DNA of 64,000 nucleotides. Source: Sphagnum compactum. Lineage: Eukaryota > Bryophyta > Sphagnopsida > Sphagnales. The notes under the pieces are model-generated. The model did not search any database. It worked only from the letters and a program-made list of their open reading frames with translations, and was not told the origin of the DNA. The stretch lies in the NCBI GenBank assembly GCA_965153455.1, contig OZ234497.1, positions 15,865,872 to 15,929,871 of the forward strand, given 5' to 3'. The first letter of the stretch is position 1. The number at the start of each line of letters is the position of its first letter. A program made the position numbers and the translations under genes. Positions 30,707-43,464 of the stretch are shown here, piece by piece.

Positions 30707-33700
30707 TTATGCTCCCTTCTTTGATAAAGGCCATGCCCCTCCAGCCATGACTGCTTCCACTTCTTGAATCTCCCGTGGACACTTTGTCAAGTTCTCACAA
30801 CCATCTGCTGTGACCACCTGCAGTGGAATGGAGAAGATAAAGCCACCACTGTGCAGTTGTAGTACAGTGACTAAAAACTACAGTCAAGTGATGAGCTTCC
30901 AAAGGTGTATGTCACACTTCTCGGGAATCAATCTCATAGTTATTAAATTGTGGGATGCAACGGGAAGATGCGTAAAAATTTTCTTCAGAAAGCAATGGTA
31001 AAATCAATTCCATAAGAAGACTCCATGACATCATCCTGTTGACAGTCATTGGAGGAAGCTGGTCTGTGAGACTGCCAAAGTGAATTGTACAGGACCACAA
31101 GATGGAGCAATATACAACAATTCCATCATACAGACAAGCACACTGCCAAGGAAATTTTTGGAAAAAGAGCAGGAATTTCTTTGAGAGTGACCCACCACAT
31201 TATCTTCCAGCCTCACACCTCCCAACCTCCTAAACTTCTCAAGAACTTCCTTCACCAAGAACTCTGATTTGGCAGGGTCTTGTAGTGCCTCTTCCAGCAG
31301 AGGCTCTATGAAGTAACACCCAGGTTCCACTGTTATTACCTGCAGCAGTAATAACACAAGCAGACAACCATCCTGCTTAGGCATCCTCTCTTCAAGACCC
31401 AAAAGAAGGCAAACCACATCAACCTTAATGAAGTAGGTAAGAGCTGATAAGACTACTTCACACAGTCAGACTGATGAAAACTGACACAAAATGTGAGGAC
31501 CTAACATCCAATTCCCAAGACATTAATCTCTAATAGATGTGATCTCTATACAATAGAAAGTTAAACAACCTCTGTATTGAAACATGGATAGTGGGATCAA
31601 ACGTAGCACCTCATTTGGTGTGTGTTCAAGGCCAAACATTAGGCTTTTGTCTTCAAAAATAACAGGCAAAAGGCAAGGTGATACCACCTAGGCCCCTTTC
31701 AGCTGTGAGAAAGTTAAAATTATTGAGGGACTCATAAGCAAATTGTAGATTGTTCTCAATTAGACGTAGAACCAGGAGAAAACAACACAAGGAAAATGTA
31801 GAAATATGAAAAGAAACAGCAAGTAAATTACCATGCCCTCCTCCAAGATGCGAATTGTCCTCAAGGACTTGAGGCCTGGTTCCAAGATCCGTGATGTACC
31901 CTGCTTGGTGTAAAACAAGTGCTTATTGTGCATGCTTATTTGTTTACACCAAAAGTAAATCCCATCTCAAAACATGCACAAGAGAGTCTAAGCACTAATG
32001 GAAGAGATTAAAATGACCAAGAATCAGAAACATAACACAACCAGCAACACATTGATGTGCAAAGGGAAGACACAGTGAGCAAAATGAACATGGACATTAC
32101 CTTTGGATAGCCACCTGTATCATGAGTATCAAGCCCCAGAAAGTGTCCCACACCATGAGGCATGAAGACTGCTCCTAATCTGATCTTCATCATTGCTTCC
32201 ACATCCCTGACATGCACCATTACAGTTCAGTTTCACCACTTCCCAAGGGACATTTCTTGAGTTAAAACCTGCACAGTATGGCAATCAGTAGCCATAATGC
32301 CAACCACATCATGTGCCCCATCATGGGCAAAGGGTTGCTCACAATGCATGGCTTTTCAATGTCTGTGTGAAGATATGATCTTTACCCTCTAAGAATGTCA
32401 GCATGCTTTAGGGCCTGAAGTATTTGCTGTTCAGCCAGCCTGCAATTACAACCACCTGCATTATTAGTATCAATGGTTTGGAGAGATATCAGTCTGCAGA
32501 ACATGCAGAGAACACCTATTGAAGAAGTGATCAAGATGGGATCCAGGAAAATGTGACCACTATGATTCCCCAATAGAAGGTTAGCTCTTCAAATAGCTAC
32601 GTTAAAAGCTCTTCTCCAAAGTGAAAAACAGGCTCCCAAACAAAGGAGAGATGAGTACTTGTGCATATCTACCCAGCTCACTCCAGGCCTCATTGCTCCT
32701 ATGACAGCCTTCTGTGCATCTAGCACTGCCTGAGAACACCATAATAGTTACAGATCTGAAGATCAGTTTTACAAAGGCTGCTTAGGAATAATTATAATCA
32801 TCATCCAAGGAAATGATGCAACACTAACATGATAGTCTTGCAATTGCAATCATCTGCTAATCCAGATGACATGAAAACCGACAATTGTTCACATCAAGCA
32901 ACCACCTAGGGTGTGTGGATTCAATTCTATTTCTGAGATCATGCCACTGCGAATTCTAAATTAGGACAACTATGTGGAGGCAGGGACTCACTTCATATAT
33001 GATACGCTGTTCTTCTGTGAATTTTCCATTCACCTGAAAAGGCAGATTTCCCATGATGACAGCAAAACATTATGTGGTCATACTTCTACTCCAGAGATGA
33101 GATAGCATTTCATCCACTTCAAAGCAGCAGACTTATTCATTCCTAGGCACACTTGATAGAAGGCAATAACAGTAGCGAAAAAATAAAAAGACTTCAAACA
33201 AGATAAGACTTGCTAGGTATTGAGTCTCCTGCAAGGCAATTTACTTAAAAGTAGCAAATCTCCAACTTCACATGCAAGACTTTACAGGTGCTGCATTGGG
33301 CAAAGCCAAAATTACAGCATTTCACACAAAAGCCACTCACAGGGAATGAACAAGTGATGTCTGAGCCATAGCAATGATACTCAGCTCCCATGTCCAGCAG
33401 TGCCATATCACCATCCAGCATCACCTGGATGAAATCACCACATTACTGTGGAAACAAACAAAGAGCAAAGTGTCCATCTATCCCACAGGCAGCAAACACC
33501 TGTCCTTGCTCACCATCATAAAGGGTTGAAGACATGTGAAGGCATGGAATGTAAACTCTGCAAGCTAGAATATAGGGTGGCAGAAACACCCATTCCTCAA
33601 ATTGTACCATTCCAGTGCTTACTTGTAGCAGAGAACAGTGTAAAACAGGTCAGAGAAATGAGGGAGTCTTACCTTGTCATTGGGGGCAGCAGCATGTCCA

Positions 33701-36700
33701 TAATGCAAAGTGGAGCTGCCATCCAACACATACTCATATTCATATTTCCAAATAGAAATAGGCTCTCATGAGTATTGAGAAATCTCCATACTCATGATTG
33801 AGAAAGCCAGGACAGGGTTGAAAACTTTTCCTTGATGTCAAAGAAAGACTTCTAGGTAAGGACTGAAGAACTGGGAAGAAGGAAAACACAGATGGCTAGA
33901 ACTTGAATGAAGAACAATAAGTCTAACAGTAGGAACGACAGTGTGAGTCTCTCACTTGTTCAGGGACTAACAACAGTCACATTTATGATAGCAACTTATC
34001 TATCACAACTTATGCACTTACTTCACCTCTGTACAGTGAGTTCATACATGTCCATAAGGGAAGTTCAAAGTTTACATTGTGTTCACATTACCAGAGACTC
34101 CCATGTTGAATGCTATAACTGAATTGTAGCACAAGTCTATATCCATAATATGATGACAAAGAATAATAATTCCATTTTGTTCCAGACCATCCTCACCAAT
34201 ATCATATACACTATAATGGGCCAAATACTCTGCAGATCTTTGAACACTTGATTTCAAATCAGCTATCAAAAATTGAGTGCAGTTCCAGGCAGTGGATTGC
34301 ACATTATCATACAGAAATGCTAAACCTGTGGAGTAAGATTGCAGGGTGAAGGTCAACAGCTCACAGTTCTTTCACGTCAATGTCAACTGAGATTGGCCAT
34401 CAAACCCATTTACTTTCACAACACTATCATGATCCAAGTTCCCACACAACTGCCATATGTCCTAGCTCCTAATGTGCAACTGTGCAAGAAAGCATTTTGT
34501 CAGTATACAGTACAGATACAAAACATACCTATTTTCACCTGCAGCACAAATGCATGGGTAGGAACAATAACGACAGCCTCCATACATGTACACATGATGC
34601 AGAAATGTACTCTCCAATTGATACTCCTTCATGCCCACCTTAGCCATCCTCATAACCTGTAGATTTTGATTATGTAATTGGTCACTTTAAGCTTGCCTCA
34701 CTGACTTCCTAGACCACCAACCCAGCTCATAGTTGAAGATCTTACACCATGCAAAGAGCAAAATCCCCACCAGGTACATTGTACGTTCAAGGGTAGATAT
34801 GCCACAAATTTGTTATTATAGAAGCAAAACCTCCCATAAAGTCATAAAAGGTTGAAGGAGGACCTGAACATGGGCTTCAGAGCTGACATTATTGGCATAA
34901 CGAAGGACATCTAGCTCCAGCTTTGACTTATGCACCCGGCACTCACTGAGTACTGGGTGCAACAATTCAAGGTCAGTGTTAAACATCTCCATGCCCTGCA
35001 CCCAAAAACTATGAAATTGATAATAAGCCAACAAGGATTTCAATTTGATGCTCACCTCTTGAACATGCAGTCAGAAATAGTTAACTTGACTTTCCTTAGG
35101 CCAACAATCAAGTAGAGAACCAGGAAGAGGTAATGCCCTACAGAAATAAAATGCTCTCTTGATAACTGCAGACCTAAGTCCTCTACTGGATACAGCTGTT
35201 CTCCATGGAAAACCTCTTTCCATATCTCTGCACCCTAAACCCTAAACCCATGCCTTCACTGTTCTTTACAACAATCTGTCAATTATTTCTAGAGATCCCA
35301 GAAAATGAGCAAAAGTGTACGACAAGCTTAATAACAAAAGTTTGAGATGAACCTGGAAAGAAGCAGGTTTGGAGAAGTTCCCACTATCTGTATTCTGACC
35401 ATGGAGCAGATACAATGTCCAATCTCCTCCTCTTTGTGAATCTTTCAGAACCTCATGTATCTCATCCACATAATGCCCAGAATCAACCTCATACAATTCC
35501 TGAAATCTCCCAAAATCATCATCCAGGGTAAATGCACTGAAGACTGAGGATTGTGAGAAAATCGCCAGTAATATGTATGAGTTTCTGCCATGACTGGGAG
35601 GCCATGTACTTTCAGTCCATTGCACAGTTTGCATGACACATCTATCATCTGTGGAGCATTCATATGCCTTCATATACTTGATTACCAGATCATGTTGTTC
35701 ATCTCTTACTTAAACAGATTAACTCAAAATCTTCCTTGCATTGTAATAAAGCAAGAGCTCTGTAGAAAGTCTAGATAATGGTCCTGAGTGACAACAACTC
35801 TCAAATTTCCAACTGATGCAGTGTGATCCATAGACATACCTTGAAATAAGATGGGGGCTGTATTTTACCCAGCCAAACTGCATACTCTGGATTGAGTCTT
35901 GGACAAAAGAGAAAGCTTTTCCCAGTGTACAAATCCTTCCCAACCAAACAAAACATTGCCCACAATGTTATGTTGACAGCTTTTGTCATCAACCATTTAC
36001 TACAAATCACCATTGTAGTATCAGAGAGTGAAAACATTCCACCCATTCCCCATCCCCACAGCCCTCTCTTTTACTCATGCAACCCTTGAAATAGAAAAGC
36101 ATCCCCATCCTATTAGTGGGTCCTTTGCAGAGACCAACAAATGTGGTAAAAGAAGATGTGTGCAAAGACATGAAAGATCTAATATGCAGATCAAACAGAG
36201 GGAGTTGTATATATGGCTCTGGATAGATATCAGATCACTTTTCATTGCAATAGAAGTTAAAGAAACAGATCAATAAGCTGTATTGCCGAAGAGGGGAGAG
36301 AGAGCGACCAACCAGAGCACCAAAGAAACCTGGTTCCTTTACTCCAAACAAGTACATAAAGTAGCTTTCCTGCCTGACAAAGGCCCAAAAGAAACACATA
36401 GCTTAAAGTTACACTGAAACAACACAAGCACAGTAGAGAATTTTTTTCCTGTCAGATAAATTCAAGGCGCAACTAAAAATCAGAACTCAGTGCTGCCTCC
36501 ATCCTAGAGACCAAGAAGGTGGCAAGTATCTGATACAAAAGAAAGGTTTCAAACAAAAGCTTTGAAGTCTCTCACTGGATGCACAATAAGCCAAGTCAAG
36601 AAGACAAAGAAAACCCTGAAATCCACATCTCTCTTCCTTCCTTGCATGAGATTTATGAAAAAATCTTAGCTTTTGTAATGCTGCACTATTATCACTGCTG

Positions 36701-37326
36701 AAACTGAGACTGGCTGTTGTTGCCAGAGTACTAACATTTGAACATCGCTAGACACACTCACAAAAACCAAGTAGCGGCATAGAAGAGACACACGTACCTG
36801 AAGAGGGGAACGTGATCTGAACAGTACCGAGTTTGCTCCTCCCCACCCTGCACACACAAAAAGCACCACACACAAACTAGAGAAGATCACTACTACTCTT
36901 TTTTGGTCTCATTCTCTGACCCGAAAAAAACTCTGCTACACAAGAAAGAATTCCGTCAGGGAACATCAGTCAGTCTTGACAAAGGAACAAAATCGACAAA
37001 ACTCCAAAACGCATAAGAATCCGTCAATCTCAACAGTCATCAGCTCCTGGTTTTCGTGTTGGAACCCCACGGCAGGGTTGGTCCGCTGAGCTCGACATCA
37101 ATCTCAGGGAGGCAGGAGGCACGAAAGAAAGGAAAGGCAAGGCAAGGCAAGGAGGCAAGGACGTAGTACTAGTAGTCGTAGTGGTAGGAAGAATTGAAAG
37201 AACCTGCAAAAGGATGACACCGTTGGTGGAGTCTCTGCCGGCGGCTTCCAATTGCGCCCGCATCCGATCCAGCAACTTTTGACGATTCTGCGCATGTAGC
37301 GCCATCGGCACCTGCATGATGACCAT
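30707..37326 (-). CDS. PEPD: Xaa-Pro dipeptidase (prolidase), metallopeptidase M24
   Basis: Sixteen exons with consistent phase: 37326-37204, 36847-36798, 36373-36313, 35935-35840, 35499-35353, 34995-34864, 34656-34529, 33715-33673, 33424-33341, 33033-32992, 32729-32659, 32439-32386, 32206-32101, 31900-31832, 31339-31196 and 30817-30707. They give 486 residues (human 493). The enzyme splits dipeptides with C-terminal proline in the cytosol and frees proline from protein breakdown. The dinuclear metal site is complete: D271 (LLDMG), D282 (GSDIT), H365 (GVGHFLG), E407 (TVEPG) and E447 (VRLED), each exactly five less than the human ligand number. Other family signatures are [20 protein letters not shown] and [10 protein letters not shown]. 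Nearby in-frame ATGs (for example the one opening MQVPMALH) could be the real start. The exon 4 acceptor (ttgggaag) lacks a strong pyrimidine tract. No disabling change was seen. Confidence 0.96.
35233..35249. repeat. Interstitial plant telomere repeat in PEPD intron
   Basis: CCCTAAACCCTAAACCC, about two and a half units of the plant telomere repeat, lies in the intron between the fifth and sixth prolidase exons. Similar short tracts occur at 46220-46233 and 55028-55043. Confidence 0.9.
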
Positions 37327-37470
37327 GATGCTGCGAAGACAAGGTGAGAGAAAAGAGGGAGGGAGAGAGACACTACAGACAGACGGACAGAGACGGACAG
37401 AGTGTGGTGTTGTGAGGAGAGCGATGGAAAGAAGAAGTGATTTCCTGCTCTGACGAGGCAAAGGACTGTA

Positions 37471-37473
<3 letters not shown>

Positions 37474-37509
<36 letters not shown>
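37474..37509. repeat. CT microsatellite upstream of PEPD
   Basis: An 18-unit CT run (GA on the prolidase sense strand) about 150 bp upstream of the start codon. GA-rich leaders are common in plants; it probably lies in the 5' untranslated region. Confidence 0.9.
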
Positions 37510-37512
<3 letters not shown>

Positions 37513-37865
37513 GGACAAACTGCCAGAGCCAGAAGAAGAAGAGATAGACGGTGCTAAGACAAGAGTGCAGCAGTGTCGTGAGCAAAAAGAGATGGAGAGA
37601 CGAAGTACTATGCTCCTCCGACAAAAGGCAGAAGAACTGTATGAATCTCTCTTTTCGACAAAAGAACTGCAGGAGCAAAAAGGAGAGAGGAGAGAGAGAG
37701 ATCGCCGACTAGCGTCGTCCGCTACTGTACAGACCTGTCACCGATCTCTACGATTCATTTGGTGCAACTGACAAACAGACAATCATAAAAAGTGTCTCTT
37801 TTTTCTCTACAAATATGCACGATTGCATCAATCGCACGTAAGAAGAAAGAAAGCTTTTTTGTTGC

Positions 37866-37999
37866 AATCAATGCTTTCAAGAAAGAAAGAAACCTTTTGT
37901 TGTTACAATCAATCAATGCTTTCAAGAAAGAAAGAAGCCTTTTGTTGTTACAATCAATCAATGCTTTCAAGAAAGAAAGAAGCTTTTTGGTTGTTGCAA
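37866..37999 (+). repeat. Tandem repeat, 45-bp unit, three copies
   Basis: ATGCTTTCAAGAAAGAAAG starts at 37871, 37916 and 37961. The 45-bp period keeps the reading frame, so plus-strand frame 37792-38061 encodes a repeated INAFKKER unit. No homologue is known to me, and the repeat alone explains the open frame; I do not call it a gene. Confidence 0.85.
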
Positions 38000-40774
38000 C
38001 CATGCGTTCGATTACTCCATCCCTATACAAGGTCCGGAAAAAGATGAGGAGGAATGCTTGAGGAGCCTGATTTGCCAACTTCTGCAGCTTTCTTTCTCTC
38101 TTTCTTTCTGTTTTGCTCAGTTTTTTTTTCTCTCATTAAGAACCATATTTCAAGCAACAAACATACTTGCACTAAACACTACATTGAAAACCCTGAAATC
38201 AAAAACAGAGCTGCAGTAAGTAAACAAGAGAGGCAAATTTCGACCAATTCCAATTTTGACATACCTTGGTGATCATTTTCTTCAACAAAATCTAAAAACC
38301 ATTGAACCTAGTATCCTGCATTCGAGAATCTGGTTACTACCACTCTGGAAGAAAAAAAGAAAACAAAGTCTTTAGAAAATTCCTTTCATAAAAACCATCT
38401 TCCTTCCACTCTACCAATTGATTTGAAGGAATTCAAACTCTTTAAAAGGGATTCAAGCATATGTGAGGAAGGCTATGGATCAAATTACATGACAAATGTG
38501 AATATAGGATTGACCTAGCTTTAAGACATAGTATTATTAAAATCCTCATCTTCTTTTTTCTTTTTTTTTTGACAAGGTTTTTACATTTGAACAAAGAATT
38601 GATTGGGGTGGGATGTTTTAAGTTGGATGTGACCTTAGACATATGAAATAGATGGCATGCATAATTTTAATCAAATGCAAACGAAATTTTGAGATTAGAT
38701 CAAAATCAATTATAAACATAGTATAAATTATATAAATTATTTATAATAAAAATTTATATTGAATTTTTAAAAATTAAATATCTAGTCCAAGATCATGGCA
38801 ACATAACCATAGACAAATTGAATAGATGATTTGAAAATTTTAATTATCTATTCAATCACACCCTTTCGAGGCTCCTCTCATTGCACTTCTTTGACCCCCT
38901 CCCCCCCCCCCCCCCCCCCAAGGTGTTGGTCCTATATCCTATTAAAACTATGCATTTCATCCATAAAACATCAATGAGAAATGAGAATTTAAAAATATAT
39001 AAAAACATGATATTTTAGATAGCATCAAAGGATGCATTTTTTGCTTGTGAAGAATGGATGCAATTTCAAAAAAAAACTTCAACGGTAAGGATCTTAAAGT
39101 TCAACATCAAATTGCATCCCATTTCGCAAAGTAATTTATCATTGCATTGAATTGACAATTGGCATTTCATAAGCTACATGCCCATTCCCTCCTATCTTCA
39201 AATATCATAGCAAAGTTTGAACCAAGAGGTTCATTCCCCATATGTGGAATGAAAACCCCAATTGATTTGATTGCTTGTTTTGTTGTAGAGAACATATTAT
39301 GCAAACTAATATTTGGTTAGTTGGGTGTTGCAGTTTCACACCCAAAAACAACCTTCTTAAAGAATGCACAAACACACCCAATTAGGCCTTGAGGATCTCA
39401 AATAGATGTTGACCATGATTTTTTCCTGAATCTTTCCATAATGCCAAATTTGAAGCTTGTGTCAACTAACTTCATTGCAATATCTATTTTTATAGTTTTC
39501 AACTAATTAACAAAGTTGCTCATCAAGTAGCTTTGCATTTTTTTGACTTACTATTAATAACCTAGAACATGGTTTCAACTTGTGAACCCCATCAATCTTC
39601 ATTGTCATTATCAATTTGCGATTAGACCTTAAGCAGTTGATATACTCTCTGCAATATTTTAAGTTGACTAATGTCATTGTAATTTTAAAAAACTTCAAAA
39701 TCCACATGAGAAGCGTGTTGTCCCATCAACATAATGTGCATAATGATCAAGTGAGGACTTTTGAAGCTTACTAGGAAATCCTAGTCTAAGAACATAACTA
39801 AAAAAAAGTGCAGTAGTAAACACAATGATCAAAATGTTCATCTCTCATGAATAGACTATTGGAAAAACATGAAAGATACAACAAATAGTGTTCTATTGCA
39901 TATTTGTGAATTGTTTTACATACAATTTTCGAGAGCTTAGAATTATAGTCTTTATATTATACCAAAAGATATTTCCTTCAATATAATGGAAGTAGTCACT
40001 AGTTGTAAAACTATCAAGAATATTAGTAATGTACTAATATTTCATATCCTTAACACTACCACTAGTTCATTAATGTTCCATACATCAATGAAAAAATAAT
40101 GTTTTGGTTTTTTAGGGTTTGTTTCAATAATCTTTTAAGACTTCTTATAGAATGTTCTCACTTCACTATGTGTTTACAAACATTTTGGATGTTGTATGGT
40201 CCTTTGAAATCATTGTTTGTCTTTGGTTCCCAAGTTGGTTTGTGTTTTCTATACTAATGCTAGTTTCTTTGATAATATTTGTGATTATTCTTTTCTTATC
40301 CTTTTTTTCTTTCAAATTCATCTTGCACTTTTCCATTTTGTTGTTTTATTGAAACATGTTGACTTTCCTTGGTTCTATAGATTTGAGGTTAACCATGATG
40401 TTGATTACATTGATGAAATCGCCATTAAGTAAACATGTCCTCCATTTGAGGTTGCTTTGAATTAAAGTTATGTTTGGTAGCATATGTACATCCATGTGAG
40501 CTAAACTTAGCTTTATCATTTTTTGGATATATTTGGTTTATTTTTTGTGAGCATATTGGTTCATTAACTTTGAACTTCTTATGGTAAAGACCATATGATT
40601 TCCCATTTTGGAGATGAGGAAACCTAGGGTATGGGCACATGGACAACTCACTATCTCGATGAAAGGGTGTACATGTTGAATATTGATGAGGTACCTTGGA
40701 AGTCCATGCCATGTATGCTTGAATTTTAGATAATGCTTGTTTTGGTTCAAATTAAAATGGAATTATGCCAAGGG
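38000..40774. other. AT-rich intergenic DNA with poly-C tract
   Basis: No gene recognised. A 19-base C run occupies 38901-38919. The stretch nearest 40.77 kb lies downstream of the copia remnant and may include its 3' long terminal repeat, but no boundary could be fixed. Confidence 0.5.
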
Positions 40775-41700
40775 CCTCCAGATAATATATGTGTATGTTT
40801 CAAGGAAGACTTTTGGTTAATATATCAACTATCATATTTGTGGTACGAACATAAGCCAATGTGATTTATTTAACTAAAATTTGTAGATCATGGGTGAAAT
40901 GATATTGATTGTCAATGTGTTCACTTCTAGAATGAAATTTAGGGTTTGTTATGAAAGTGATGGCATTTTGATTACTGGAGTAATAGTTGTAGGTGTAATA
41001 TGATAAAAACCCAATTCATAGAATAACTTCTAAATCCAAATGACTTCAACAATTGTTTTAGATAAAACCATATATTCAAATTATGTCCTAGATAAAACAA
41101 ATGAAATTTGTTTTTTCCTTGCCCAAATCACAACATCATCAACTAGCATAAACAAAGTTGATAATTGTGTATCTTTATCGGCCACCCAATCAACATTGGA
41201 AAAACCACATAAAATATTGCCATTATTTTGATGTTGGCATCTAATTGAAATATTTAAAGTGGCTTTGATTTGTGATACATTTCAATGTTTGTTAATGAAT
41301 TGATTTAGGATTGGATAAAAACTAAGCCAAAAAATTGATTATGTAAGAATAATCAAGTTGTGTGCTCACATAATTGTGCATTAAGCTGCCTATTGTTTGA
41401 ACATATGGAATTAATGTTATTTGTTGTTTGTCTTTTTGATTTTTGAGTGCATCATCATTGAATAATTTTGTACCTACTTCAAGAGGTGTGAAAACTAGGT
41501 TATATTTTTTCACATATTGGACCATTAAAGATATATGCCATGAACAAGAAGGTAAATACCTTGGGTAACAATTCCCATTCACTTGGAATTCAAGTTTAAT
41601 ACCTATACATGCAACAAGTTAAAAATTAATCGAGACTCGTCCAAAACATTTAGATCATTATTATCACCTAGTAAACTAAAATGAACATGCCAAAACCAAA
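40775..41700 (-). mobile_element. Decayed Ty1/copia retrotransposon, RT end and RNase H
   Basis: Read on the minus strand through several stops and frameshifts, three pieces appear in the expected order. The end of reverse transcriptase comes first (FTPLEVGTKL, then PYVQTIGSLMH and FLSNPKSIHW, about 41.3-41.6 kb). The RNase H core follows (FSNVDWVADKDTQLST, then KKQISFVLSRT, about 41.04-41.23 kb). The RNase H tail is last (NPKFHSRSEHIDNQYHF and MIVDILTKSLP, about 40.79-40.95 kb). Families of this type read DADWAGDKD and ADILTKGLP at these places. The upstream gag, integrase and long terminal repeats were not found, so the element is old and broken. Confidence 0.85.
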
Positions 41701-43460
41701 GACTTTTGTCTACAACTACTTCTTAAAATATAAGAACATTTTTGACTTTGTCAATAAACTCAAATTGCCAAACAGTTGGGCATTTTTTCCATCTATAATG
41801 AATATAAACAAAGGAGCGAACATCCCTAAAAACCCTTTAGTTGTGTTGATTTCAAGTTGTCATTTGATATTAATTTGAATTGGTTGTCACAAATAATTGG
41901 TTCAAACACCTATCGCATTGCTTTCACGAATCACTTTAGACTTTCCATGGTTGTATTTTCTCCCGTGTGACAATACTCATCCAATGCATTAATTGCAACA
42001 CTATAAGCAAGCATTCAAATAGATGTAGTACATTTTTGCAAAGCAGACACCCCCATGGTGTTGTAAGCATTTCATCATTTGCATCAAATAATAATCACAT
42101 TCACTCACAGAAGCAACAATTTAGAAGAATAAAAAACATTTCATCCTATAACAAAGATGAAATTATTGATCATCATAAATAAGGTTTTCACAAAAGTAAT
42201 CGTGCATAATTCTTTCTTCACCAAGTTGTCAATCTTTCACAGGGTCCACACCTTAGTTGACTACCACCATGAACTTGAGTAGCATCATTGTGTTCCAAAA
42301 GAACATGTTGTAATGTGGCTCTAAAAATTCATCTCCACTTTGGTCATCAAACAAATTCCAATGCAACTACTTGCAAGCAACAAAATAAATAAATCAATGA
42401 AAATAAAACCTGATGTCGAAGAGTAGCAAATCAAACAACAATATAATGATAAGCACATCCAAATGTTTCATTACATTTGTGAGGTTGCATAAAAATTATC
42501 CAAATCCTTGCAATCTAGTTGTCTGCAAATGCACTCAAAGAGAAAGATTCAAAGCTGCAAAAGTTGCATTGATAAGGAAAAATATCAAATCGCAACAATC
42601 ATTAGGGTAACATATAGGTGTAGGTGACAACAAACAATGTGACATGTATAAACTTTTAGGGCCAGCTTTGCACATGTCATCATTATAAACCCTTAGAAGA
42701 TTTAGGTTTCAGGGTGTTTAGGGTCTTAATGTTGGAGATGCCCTAAGGTTGTAGGACAAGGGCATTCCTAATGGAAGGGTCGAGATGATAATAGAACTTA
42801 GTCCTAGGAATAAATATCCTTGTTTGACGACCTTACCCAATGTAAAAACATTGATAAAAATATTTTATAGAACTTAAATTTGATTTAGAATATGCTTTCC
42901 CCAAACACTATAAATTTTTTTGGCATGTTATTATGAAAATAATAATGATATTAATAATAAAATAAATAAATAAACAAACAAGCAAAAAGGTATATACAAT
43001 TTTGAAAAATTGAAAAAAAAATGTCCTCGAGGTAAATTTCCCATAATAAAAGAGTTTGAAAAAATACGTGTTGTCAAAGTCTCAAATCAAGCAATGGCAA
43101 ATATCCTTTTCTAATGGTACAACAAATAGGTATATAATAAATACATAATAAACACCACTAAAGTTTGAAAAACCCCCTCCTCTCCCAAATAAAGCCACGA
43201 AATTATTATTATAGTTTGAAAAAAGAGCAAAATAGGGCCACATATTAGATAATTTCACCATTTAGATTCAATTAAGAATATTGCATGCATGCAATAAGCA
43301 CTTAAAAAAATAATTTGAAACAAATTAAAGAAAGGAATATGTATGTACTATTTAGGCTTATTATTATTATATATATTTCTATTATTATTGTTCTTATTTT
43401 TTTATTATTTATTCAGGTATAATATATTTACTATATATCTAATTTTTATATCTATCTATA
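41701..43460. other. AT-rich DNA, probable copia upstream remains
   Basis: This would hold the integrase and early polymerase part of the copia element if it survived, but no motif can be read. ATA and AAAT simple repeats occur at about 42.94-42.98 and 43.36-43.46 kb. Confidence 0.4.
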
Positions 43461-43464
43461 TATC

